From the NCBI GenBank assembly GCA_017463035.1, contig JAFTPY010000112.1, forward strand, positions 1 through 7,697: a DNA stretch of 7,697 bases, given 5' to 3'. Both the position numbers and the translations under genes were made by a program. This stretch comes from Lachnospiraceae bacterium. GTDB taxonomy: Bacteria > Bacillota > Clostridia > Lachnospirales > Lachnospiraceae. A model generated the notes under the pieces. It saw only the letters and a program-made list of their open reading frames with translations. It was not told the origin of the DNA and searched no databases. This document shows, one piece after another, positions 1-5,846 of the stretch (its first letter is position 1; each line of letters begins with the position of its first letter).

Positions 1-365
1 CCCGAAGATACGATTTCTATGGTGGTTTCCTTATTCTGTCCCAGGGTCATTCCGACACTGATTCCGGACATCCACTCCTGTTCCCCTTCTGACGGTACTC
101 TCCGGGTAATATTTACCACATCTCCGCCGATTCCGAAAGAATCCTTAAACCCGAACAACTTCCGCACCGCCCCGTCCGTAGCCGCATCCACCGCCACGGT
201 ACCGCCTGCAAGCACCACAAGACCGCACAACACCGCCGCTGCCACCTTCATGACCTTCGGAAAGCGTCCCCTCCTTTTCTGACTCGGCGCGTCTATCATC
301 TTTTCCACCAGGGCCGTATCCGGTCTTACCTCCTGCATCAAGTCTTTATAATCCTGTTCTAACAT
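1..365 (-). CDS. Putative anti-sigma factor / membrane protein, N-terminal part (cut by window edge)
   Basis: An open frame of 121 codons runs off the left edge. It starts at the ATG at 365; another ATG at 370 hits a stop after three codons. The ribosome site AAAGGAGG (373-380) overlaps the TAA of the sigma gene, leaving only 13 bases between the two genes, so they are almost certainly cotranscribed. The protein begins MLEQDYKDLMQEVRPDTAL, has a basic stretch at residues 30-40 (QKRRGRFPKVMK) and one hydrophobic membrane segment at about 40-60, followed by an apparently extracytoplasmic part. This cytoplasmic tail plus single membrane span, directly after an ECF sigma gene, is the usual layout of a membrane anti-sigma factor that holds its sigma factor until a surface signal arrives. 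I see no zinc-binding HxxxCxxC motif in the visible part. The role is inferred from position and topology; the family is not identified by sequence. Confidence 0.75.
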   Translation of the reverse strand, partial: MLEQDYKDLMQEVRPDTALVEKMIDAPSQKRRGRFPKVMKVAAAVLCGLVVLAGGTVAVDAATDGAVRKLFGFKDSFGIGGDVVNITRRVPSEGEQEWMSGISVGMTLGQNKETTIEIVSS

Positions 366-378
366 AACATTACCTCCT

Positions 379-918
379 TTACACACGAAGAAGTTCCAAT
401 ACTCCTTCCTCTTCAAACTGCGCCTTTAGCTTCTCTCTGGCTCTTGCCAACTGTACCCGTACCGTAGATTCCTTCCGGTGCATAAGCTTTGCAATCTCCG
501 CCGTCTTCATCTCTTCAAAATAGTACAAATGAAGCAACAGCCTTGCATCCGGGGAAAGCTTCTGTAGTTCCCGGTAAAGCTTCTTTTTGCCTTCATCCGC
601 AAAGATACGCTCCTCCGGTGTGCCATACGTACCGTTCCTACCGGTTACCACTCCGTCCGTTCCGGTTTCATCAAACCAATCCCCGGATACTTCCCGTTTC
701 TTCGACGCTCCGCCCAGGAATTTTCTGGAACAATTCACCGCCACCTTAATGAACCAGGCCTTGGCATGCTCCTCGTCCCGGAACTCCGGTACTTTCCTTA
801 TATATCGAAGAAACACCTCCTGATAAATATCATCCGCATCCTCCTTCGTCCCGGCTCTTGCAAAAGCAATCCGGTACACCATGTCGGAATATGCTCGTAT
901 TACATTCTCCGGAGTCAT
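379..918 (-). CDS. ECF-type RNA polymerase sigma factor (sigma-70 family)
   Basis: A 179-residue protein, the normal ECF size. Region 2 lies at about residues 8-70 and includes the core-binding/-10-recognition helix DADDIYQEVFLRYI (27-40). Region 4 lies at about 112-166, with LSPDARLLLHLYYFEEMKTA followed by the helix-turn-helix AEIAKLMHRKESTVRVQLAR for -35 recognition. The linker (about 71-110) is Gly/Thr-rich and variable. The frame is open back to a GTG at 936, but those six codons encode the ribosome site (GAGGAGG, about 922-928), so the ATG at 918 is the better start. It would direct RNA polymerase to a small regulon, often for envelope stress or antimicrobial peptides. The next gene, 13 bases away, encodes a membrane protein that is its likely anti-sigma factor. 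An ECF-like promoter at 984-1013 suggests autoregulation. The sigma call is firm; the stimulus and regulon are unknown. Confidence 0.95.
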   Translation of the reverse strand: MTPENVIRAYSDMVYRIAFARAGTKEDADDIYQEVFLRYIRKVPEFRDEEHAKAWFIKVAVNCSRKFLGGASKKREVSGDWFDETGTDGVVTGRNGTYGTPEERIFADEGKKKLYRELQKLSPDARLLLHLYYFEEMKTAEIAKLMHRKESTVRVQLARAREKLKAQFEEEGVLELLRV

Positions 919-983
919 GGAACCTCCTCCTCTCACTTATACTTTCGTTCGCGAACCAAACGGCTTCATTTCCGTTTTCATCT

Positions 984-1013
984 ATAACACCCCGTAACTG
1001 TAAAAATGTTACA
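984..1013 (-). promoter_or_regulatory. Candidate ECF (autoregulatory) promoter of the sigma/anti-sigma operon
   Basis: On the minus strand TGTAACA (1007-1013) is followed by an 18-base spacer and TGTTATAG (982-989), about 65 bases before the sigma ATG. The AAC-containing -35 box followed by a T-run resembles promoters that ECF sigma factors in this phylum use for their own genes. As a sigma-A promoter it would be poor. The assignment rests on sequence resemblance and position. Confidence 0.45.
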
Positions 1014-1116
1014 AGAAAAAATAAATATTTTTCCGCGTACATAATCACTTTTCTCCACACGCTTCCATTCGGAATAAAATTATACCCATGTATGCAAATG
1101 TCGGTGCATTAAAGGA

Positions 1117-1369
1117 GGCCCCTTTTCCGGTCCCTTCCGCCCTCTTGACAAGGTTGACCGCTGATTTGGTATTTGGATTTTGCTTTTCCCGAAGGGTCGC
1201 GTCCTTAGCGCAGTCGAAATCACCTGTTAGAAAAGACTGGGCGCGAGGTCGCCCCCGAGCGTCCTAGTCGTTCTTACAGGAAGTTTGACGGAGCGTTGCG
1301 ACTTGCAAAATCAAATACCAAATCAGCGGTCGACCGATAAAAAGTCCACAAAGGGACCGAAAAGGGGCC
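1117..1369 (+). ncRNA. Structured palindromic element, copy 1 (unidentified candidate ncRNA/repeat)
   Basis: The gene-free stretch is one large fold. The inner arms 1152-1183 and 1305-1335 pair over about 31 bp with one bulged G and one T/G mismatch. Beyond a 15-base internal loop on each side, outer arms 1117-1136 and 1351-1369 pair over 19 bp with one bulge. The core between the arms (about 1178-1310, 133 nt) is a close match, in opposite orientation, to 4704-4834. Three segments are identical in both: the 24 nt starting with TTTTGCTTTTCCCGAAGG, TTAGCGCAGTCGAAATC, and the 32 nt starting with GGAAGTTTGACGGAGCG. Between them is a variable but base-paired hairpin. The arms do not match those of copy 2 beyond the TTTTGC/GCAAAA closing bases, so they are not shared terminal repeats. 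The mismatch is a G-U pair on the plus strand, which I take as the RNA sense. No protein is encoded and I recognise no known RNA family. Confidence 0.75.
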
Positions 1370-1386
1370 GTCTCAAAAACGGCCCC
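1360..1386 (-). terminator. Terminator of the kinase/regulator operon
   Basis: Read on the minus strand, GGGGCCGT and ACGGCCCC form an 8-bp GC-rich hairpin with a 7-base loop, followed by TTTT. It begins 7 bases after the kinase stop. Its 3' arm (1364-1369) also belongs to the outer arm of structured element copy 1, so the two pairings exclude each other. Confidence 0.7.
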
Positions 1387-1392
1387 CGACAT

Positions 1393-2871
1393 TTACATAG
1401 TATAATTTTCCAGCTCCGGAAAGGTGAAGATAATTTCCGTTCCCTTCCCCACCTCACTTTGAATCTCAATGGTTCCGCCGTGCTTTAGCGCAATCTGCTT
1501 TGCAATGGCAAGCCCCAGACCGGACCCCTTCGCATTCTGACGAAGTCTGGATTTATAAAACTTTTCGAATATATATTTCTGTTCTTCTTCGCTGATACCG
1601 ATGCCCTCATCCCGGATGGACACCGTAATCTGCTCGTCGCAGGTAATCCGGATATGCACCACCGAATCCTCCGGCGAAAACTTCACCGCATTATCCAGAA
1701 TCACAAGGAACATCTGCCGCAGGCGGTCATAATCCCCCAGCATCATAATCACCGGCAGCTCCGTATAAAGGTCTGCGGTAATATTTTTCTCCTTACCGAT
1801 AGCCCAGGCACTCTTCTTCAAATCCTCGAAAATCTGCACCAGATTTACCGGCTCCTTCTCTACCGCAAAATCCGGATTCTGCATTTTGGAAAGCAACAGA
1901 AGGTCTCCTACCAAGCGTTCCATTCCCTGGCATTCCCCAAGCATGCGCTCATAGGAACGTTGAATCTTTTCCGGCTTGGTCACAACACCATCCACCAGGC
2001 TCTCCGTATAGGCACGCATTACCGTAATCGGAGTACGCAGTTCGTGAGATACATTGGCAAAAAAGTCAAAGCGCATCTGTTCCAGATTCCGTCGCTCGAT
2101 TTCGTTTTCTTTCAGCTTTTCCGACAAAAAGTCCATGGTATACGCCAACTCGCCGATTTCATCGCTTCGTTTTACATCGGTAGTCACCTCGTAATTACCG
2201 TCTGCCAGTTCCAGGGCGGTTCGACGAATCTTTAAAATCGGATTGGAAAGTGTACGCACATAAAACAAGGCAGTCACAATCGCCACCGCAAGGGCAATGG
2301 CACTACTGATTATAATTAACCGCCAACTGCTGTCCACCACTTCTTTTTGATTCTCTACCCTGACATTCATCAAAATACCGCCGGCCACTTCACCGTTTAC
2401 GCCCTGCACCGGCATACCGACAGTGATAATGTTCATCTGGTGTACTTCACTGAACTCGGCTGACTTAGACGCCGGAATATTATGAAACACATTATTTAAA
2501 ATATCACGATATCTGCTGTTGGCTTCCCCAAGCTCGTCACGGCTTATCGCAAAGGTTTTCGGAAGCGGATGCACCGCATTTTCATTATAAATCGCCCAGA
2601 CTTCCACCTGTTCGATTTCGGTCAGCATACGAAGATACTCCTGCCATCCGCCGGAATCTCCCACCAAAAAGAAACCGGCACAACGTTTTGCCACACTCTC
2701 TGCCTTTGCCTTCGTCTGCTCCCTGTAATTTTCCATAATGGTCTGCTCATACAGACGCATGTAAACAAAACCAAGCACCACCGCAAACAACAGCATAATA
2801 ACCGCGAACCAGAAGCAGGTCTTGATAAACAACAGTTTATGAAATTTTTTCTTTTCCGTTTGTGTCTCCAT
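1393..2871 (-). CDS. Membrane sensor histidine kinase (HisKA/HATPase type)
   Basis: A complete 492-residue protein. A basic N-terminus leads into membrane span 1 (about 14-38). An extracytoplasmic sensor region of about 145 residues follows, then span 2 (about 184-205), a HAMP linker (about 206-258), and the dimerisation/phosphoacceptor domain with FFANVSHELRTPITVMRAYT, in which His276 is the predicted phosphorylation site. The ATP-binding domain has the N box LVILDNAVKFSP (Asn394), the G1 box DEGIG (421-425), the F box EKFYK and the G2 box GSGLGLAIA (449-457). All residues needed for autophosphorylation are present. It lies 30 bases downstream of the regulator gene (weak ribosome site GGGAG), so they form one operon. 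Because the regulator carries an early stop, the kinase may lack a working partner and may suffer polar effects. The signal cannot be read from the sequence; the layout resembles PhoR/ResE-type kinases. Confidence 0.95.
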   Translation of the reverse strand: METQTEKKKFHKLLFIKTCFWFAVIMLLFAVVLGFVYMRLYEQTIMENYREQTKAKAESVAKRCAGFFLVGDSGGWQEYLRMLTEIEQVEVWAIYNENAVHPLPKTFAISRDELGEANSRYRDILNNVFHNIPASKSAEFSEVHQMNIITVGMPVQGVNGEVAGGILMNVRVENQKEVVDSSWRLIIISSAIALAVAIVTALFYVRTLSNPILKIRRTALELADGNYEVTTDVKRSDEIGELAYTMDFLSEKLKENEIERRNLEQMRFDFFANVSHELRTPITVMRAYTESLVDGVVTKPEKIQRSYERMLGECQGMERLVGDLLLLSKMQNPDFAVEKEPVNLVQIFEDLKKSAWAIGKEKNITADLYTELPVIMMLGDYDRLRQMFLVILDNAVKFSPEDSVVHIRITCDEQITVSIRDEGIGISEEEQKYIFEKFYKSRLRQNAKGSGLGLAIAKQIALKHGGTIEIQSEVGKGTEIIFTFPELENYTM

Positions 2872-2901
2872 CCCGTTCTCCCAGCTGCAGCCGACGCCGC
2901 T

Positions 2902-3609
2902 TTATTTGTTTTCGGTTATCTCAAACTTATAACCCACACCCCATACGGTTGCAATATCCCAGCCCGCATGCTCCGCCTTATCAAGCTTCGCTCTCAGACG
3001 CTTTACATGGGAATCCACTGTCCGGGTATCTCCCACATAATCGTAACCCCAGAGGCTGTCCAACAAATTGTCCCTGGTAAATACCTTCTTCGGATTGCTG
3101 GCCAGAGTCCACATGGTCTCGATTTCTTTTTTCGTCAGGGCAATTCTCTGCCCTCCGATGTGCAAGGTATATTCTTCCAGATTAATTTCAAGATTTCCTA
3201 TCGTTAATATGTTCTCGTTCTTTTCACTGATCTTTTCGCGGTCCGCTCTGGTCATCCGGCGCAGTACCGCACGAAGTCTGGCCATTACCTCATTAGGAGA
3301 AAACGGCTTTACAATGTAATCGTCCGCTCCGATATCCAGGCCCATAACCCGCTAGAAGTCCTCTCCGCTGGCGGTAATCAAAATCACCGGGGTATCCGAC
3401 ACCGCGCGAATCTTACGGCAGACTTCATACCCATCCTCCTTCGGCATCATCACATCCAGCAAAACCGCCGCCGGCTCATACTGACGGAATAACCGGAGAG
3501 CCTCTTCTCCGTCTGCCGCAACCAACGGTTCGTAGCCTTCCTTTCTGACATAAGCCTCCAAAACATCCGTAATATCTACATTATCATCCGCTATCAAAAC
3601 GTACTGCAT
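2902..3609 (-). pseudogene. OmpR/PhoB-family response regulator interrupted by an in-frame TAG
   Basis: Two stretches in the same frame together make one OmpR-type regulator of 235 codons, counting the stop. Codons 1-85 give the receiver N-terminus: acidic pair D8/D9, phosphoacceptor D52 in VLLDVMMPKEDG, and T79. Codon 86 is TAG (3352-3354). The frame then resumes with RVMGLDIGADDYIVKPF, containing the conserved receiver Lys (K101), and the winged-helix DNA-binding domain (about 135-232) ending WGVGYKFEITENK. Intact relatives usually have an acidic or polar residue where the stop lies, so one base change (for example GAG to TAG) explains it. The start at 3609 has AGGAGG 7 bases upstream; the ATG at 3615 is too close to that site. 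The ATG after the stop (3345) has no ribosome site, so the DNA-binding part is probably not made alone. It may be a true nonsense mutation or a sequencing error. Confidence 0.88.
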
Positions 3610-3673
3610 ACCCATTCCTCCTTATGCACAGGGACAAACACACACTGTTTCCGCAACTATCCCTTCTGCCTCT

Positions 3674-3702
3674 ATTATACTTTTTTTCCTTCTTTAGCAC
3701 AA
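3674..3702 (-). promoter_or_regulatory. Sigma-A-type promoter of the regulator/kinase operon
   Basis: On the minus strand TTGTGC (3697-3702) is followed by exactly 17 bases and a perfect TATAAT (3674-3679), about 65 bases before the regulator start. The -10 is consensus and the -35 matches at four of six positions. Confidence 0.7.
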
Positions 3703-3752
3703 GTCGAATTTCGAAGAAACCACAGGAAAAATCTTATAAAATTCTTAATAAA

Positions 3753-3785
3753 TGACATCATTCTGACAAAAAGTGGTGATAAAAT
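3753..3785 (+). promoter_or_regulatory. Candidate activator-type promoter of the Ig-like gene with TGACA direct repeat
   Basis: TGATAAAAT (3777-3785) reads as an extended -10 (TGn plus TAAAAT), while the position 17 bases upstream has no good -35 box. Over that place sit two TGACA half-sites (3753-3757 and 3764-3768) whose starts are exactly 11 bp apart, the spacing typical of OmpR/PhoB-family dimers. The divergent neighbour encodes such a regulator. Binding is inferred. Confidence 0.4.
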
Positions 3786-3840
3786 GAGGTACAGGATGTG
3801 ACGCAAGGATTTCCGTAGTAATCAGTTGGAGGGCAATGCC

Positions 3841-4608
3841 ATGAAACAAAAACGTTTCTCAAAAGGTATCATTACCCTTGTCTTTTTGCTTTCCGTCAGC
3901 TTGTTTACCATATTCGCAAGTGCTGCTACAGCATATGCGGCCGGTACCCCGAAGCTGAATGTAAAGTCGAAGGCGATTGTAAAAGGTAAGGACTATGCCC
4001 TTAAAGTTTATAATTTATCAGAGACTCAGACCGTTACGTTTACCACCGCCGACGAGAAGATTGCTTCCGTTGACGAGACCGGTGTTGTAGCGGCTGTTTC
4101 TGTCGGTACCACCATTGTTAGTGCGTTCGTAGAGGACTCCGAAAGTTCCGAATCCGTGGAATTGCAATGCAAAATCACTGTCGGTCCTCCGGCTCTCTTC
4201 ATTATGCTCTCCCGCCAGGAGGCAGACTTGACCATCGGTCAGCGCGCTATCATGAACTGGTTGATTGCTCCTTTGAACACCGTAGAACTTCCTAAGTTCT
4301 CCAGTTCAAATCCGGAGGTAGCTACCGTAAGCGCCGGCGGTATTGTAACCGCCCGTTCCGCAGGTACCGCATACATTTTTGCACAACTTGACAACGGTCA
4401 TTTCAGTGCTTGCCGCATTACCGTAACCGAACCGGAACCTGAACCGGTGGATGTAATTCCGGAAGAAGCTGTTGCTACAGCATCTTTGGAACCGGAAGAG
4501 GCAACGGAGAGTGAAAGTACTTTTGCGGATTTTCTGATTGATTTAAACGCAAACTTTACAAACGGTGATAATACCTCCGAAAATACGGGTGCTGAATCAG
4601 CACAATAA
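3841..4608 (+). CDS. Secreted protein with two bacterial Ig-like (BIG2-type) domains
   Basis: A 255-residue protein starting at the ATG at 3841, which has GGAGGG (3828-3833) at good spacing; an in-frame TTG at 3826 precedes that site and is unlikely to be used. Residues 1-34 are a signal peptide: basic MKQKRFSKG, a hydrophobic core, and Ala-rich cleavage sites near ASA-A or AYA-A. Two Ig-like repeats follow. The first (about 38-114) contains the hallmark KIASVDETGVVAAVSVGTT. The second (about 118-196) contains NPEVATVSAGGIVTARSAGTA. This 'V-A-T/S-V...G-V-T-A...G-T-A' pattern is characteristic of BIG2 domains, common in cell-surface and adhesin proteins. The C-terminal 60 residues are acidic and low-complexity (EPEPEPV, then Glu/Thr/Ser-rich), with no LPXTG motif, hydrophobic anchor or obvious repeat binding the wall, so it is probably released or loosely attached. 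It is transcribed divergently from the regulator/kinase operon, which could control it. The function is otherwise unknown. Confidence 0.9.
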   Translation: MKQKRFSKGIITLVFLLSVSLFTIFASAATAYAAGTPKLNVKSKAIVKGKDYALKVYNLSETQTVTFTTADEKIASVDETGVVAAVSVGTTIVSAFVEDSESSESVELQCKITVGPPALFIMLSRQEADLTIGQRAIMNWLIAPLNTVELPKFSSSNPEVATVSAGGIVTARSAGTAYIFAQLDNGHFSACRITVTEPEPEPVDVIPEEAVATASLEPEEATESESTFADFLIDLNANFTNGDNTSENTGAESAQ

Positions 4609-4626
4609 TCTTTGGCACAAGCTAAA

Positions 4627-4665
4627 AAGGGGCTTCGCAGTTTATCTGCGAGCCCCTTCCTTTTT
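4627..4665 (+). terminator. Strong terminator after the Ig-like gene, usable in both directions
   Basis: AAGGGGCTTCGCAG (4627-4640) pairs with CTGCGAGCCCCTT (4646-4658) around a TTTAT loop and is followed by CC and TTTTT. On the minus strand the same hairpin is followed by TTTTT, so it could also stop transcripts that pass through element copy 2. Confidence 0.9.
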
Positions 4666-4676
4666 GGGTCCTCTTT

Positions 4677-4863
4677 GTGGGAAGTCGAGCATATCGGCCC
4701 CCGTTTTGCAAGTCGCAACGCTCCGTCAAACTTCCTTTAAGAGTTGCTAAGCCACTCGGTAGCGTCCTCGTGCCTAAGCACCTCTAAAAGGCGATTTCGA
4801 CTGCGCTAAAAGCGCGACCCTTCGGGAAAAGCAAAACAGGGGCCGATATGCCCGACTTCCCAC
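4677..4863 (-). ncRNA. Structured palindromic element, copy 2 (unidentified candidate ncRNA/repeat)
   Basis: Arms 4677-4709 and 4831-4863 (33 bases each) are complementary except for two positions, and both of these become G-U pairs if the minus strand is transcribed. The core (4704-4834, 131 nt) repeats the conserved segments of copy 1 in the same RNA sense: CCCGAAGGGTCGCG, GCGCAGTCGAAATC and GTTTGACGGAGCGTTGCGAC. The arm sequence (starting GTGGGAAGTCG) is unrelated to that of copy 1. The apical hairpin keeps the shape of copy 1 through paired changes: CCTTT/AAAGG for CCTGT/ACAGG, AGAG/CTCT for AGAA/TTCT, and CAC/GTG for CGC/GCG. A GA/GA tandem next to GG/CC under a 6-base loop is kept. It sits between the dapB terminator and the bidirectional terminator, so a minus-strand RNA would have a defined end at about 4620. 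I see no clear promoter of its own. Confidence 0.75.
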
Positions 4864-4878
4864 CTCCAAGTGCTCAAC

Positions 4879-4916
4879 AAAAAAGAAGTGGCCCCGCCTA
4901 TATGCGAAAGCCACTT
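4879..4916 (-). terminator. dapB terminator
   Basis: On the minus strand AAGTGGC (4910-4916) pairs with GCCACTT (4886-4892) and is followed by C and TTTTTT (4879-4884). It begins about 30 bases after the dapB stop. The loop of 17 bases is rather large. Confidence 0.75.
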
Positions 4917-4946
4917 TTACTGCTTAAATAATAATTCTTAATACGT

Positions 4947-5701
4947 CTAGCCTATTACATCGCTCATATTATACATACCGGCAGGCTTTCCGGCAAGGAA
5001 TTTTGCTGCCTGGAGGGCACCGTTTCCGAAAATCGCCTTGGAATATGCGGTGTGCTTGATTTCGATGACTTCATCCGCACCTGCGAAGATTACCTCGTGC
5101 TCTCCCACAATGGTACCGCCGCGCACTGCGGAAATACCGATTTCCTTCTTCTCACGCATCTTGCGTTCCTGAGAACGGTCATACTTATAAGAGTACTCGT
5201 TGTTTAATACCTCATTCATTGCATCCGCAATAGCAAGCGCCGTTCCTGACGGTGCATCCACCTTACGATTGTGATGCTTCTCTACAATTTCCATATCAAA
5301 ATTCGCAACCGCAAATACCTGTGCCGCAGCCGCCACCAGCTTAAGCAGGGTGTTCACACCCAGAGACATATTGGCGGAACGAAGGATTGCTACCTTCTTA
5401 GAGGTCTCCTGTACCTGTGCAAACTCTTCCTCGGAAAGTCCGGTAGTACAAAATACCATCGGCACCTTCTTCTCGACAGAAAAGGCCAAACGCTCGGAGA
5501 GCTTTGCCGGAGAGGAAAATCAATAATCACGTCTGCCTCTTCCTTAACGTCCAAAATACTCGGATAAACCGGATAATCGTAATGTTGTCCTGTTACAAAA
5601 TCCACGCCGGCAACAATCTTTGCCTGTGTATCTTCTGCGGCCAAATCGGAAATCACACGTCCCATCTTTCCGTTACAGCCGCACATAATAATGCGTACCA
5701 T
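4947..5701 (-). pseudogene. dapB: 4-hydroxy-tetrahydrodipicolinate reductase, broken by a one-base frameshift
   Basis: DapB reduces the DapA product to tetrahydrodipicolinate with NAD(P)H in the lysine/diaminopimelate pathway (cytoplasmic). The first frame starts at the ATG at 5701 (GGGAGG six bases upstream) and gives MVRIIMCGCNGKMGRVISDL, the Rossmann dinucleotide-binding loop, up to EEADVIIDF (residue 62). There the sequence has four T (minus strand, 5516-5519) where five would be expected. The next frame continues exactly as the family requires: SSPAKLSERLAFSVEKKVP, VFCTTGLSEEE, EKHHNRKVDAPSGTALAIAD (catalytic His pair and substrate-binding Lys) and AIFGNGALQAAKFLAGKPAGMY. With one T restored the protein is 251 residues, a normal length. 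As written, translation ends after about 103 residues, without the catalytic domain. It is either a recent mutation or a homopolymer sequencing error. It follows dapA on the same strand, 145 bases downstream. Confidence 0.9.
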
Positions 5702-5846
5702 AGCATACCTCCCGTATGTAATATAGTTTGAGCCCCCGATTTGTCCATTTCCCCGGACAAACCGGACGCTCTCGTTTACTCTTATTGCTTTCGGATTATA
5801 CCGGAAACCGGCTTCATCCTATCCTGTTATCCACAGTTCAAAAAGA
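5702..5846 (-). promoter_or_regulatory. dapA-dapB gap: leader hairpin and possible extra promoter
   Basis: The 145-base gap has no U-rich terminator after dapA, so readthrough into dapB is likely. A TATAAT (5795-5800, minus strand) could be the -10 of a second promoter, but no good -35 box lies at the right distance. A 9-bp hairpin (5738-5746 with 5755-5763, GGTTTGTCC type) lies ahead of the dapB ribosome site (5708-5713); its role is unknown. Confidence 0.35.

Noticed and set aside
19..282. Plus-strand open frame of 87 codons at the left edge
   Set aside because: It is the shadow of the minus-strand anti-sigma-like gene, which has a proper ribosome site and start.
1145..1173. TTGACA followed by 17 bases and GGTATT on the plus strand as a promoter for element copy 1
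   Set aside because: The -10 is poor and both boxes lie inside or beside the paired arm, so chance is the simpler explanation.
1152..1335. Element copy 1 as an ordinary MITE with terminal inverted repeats
   Set aside because: The arms are not shared with copy 2, and no flanking target-site duplication is evident.
1654..2235. Plus-strand open frame of 193 codons inside the kinase
   Set aside because: It lies wholly within the HisKA/HATPase coding region, has no ribosome site, and is His/Gln/Ile-rich as expected of a shadow frame.
2569..3207. Plus-strand open frame of 212 codons over the kinase/regulator junction
   Set aside because: It is antisense to two well-supported genes; no domain or ribosome site seen.
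3352..3354. TAG read as an amino acid (pyrrolysine or a reassigned codon)
   Set aside because: dapA, dapB and the ABC gene stop at TAG at their normal family ends, and response regulators have no known need for pyrrolysine.
1117..4863. CRISPR array or retron from the repeated, hairpin-rich blocks
   Set aside because: No short regularly spaced repeats, and no cas or reverse transcriptase gene in the window.
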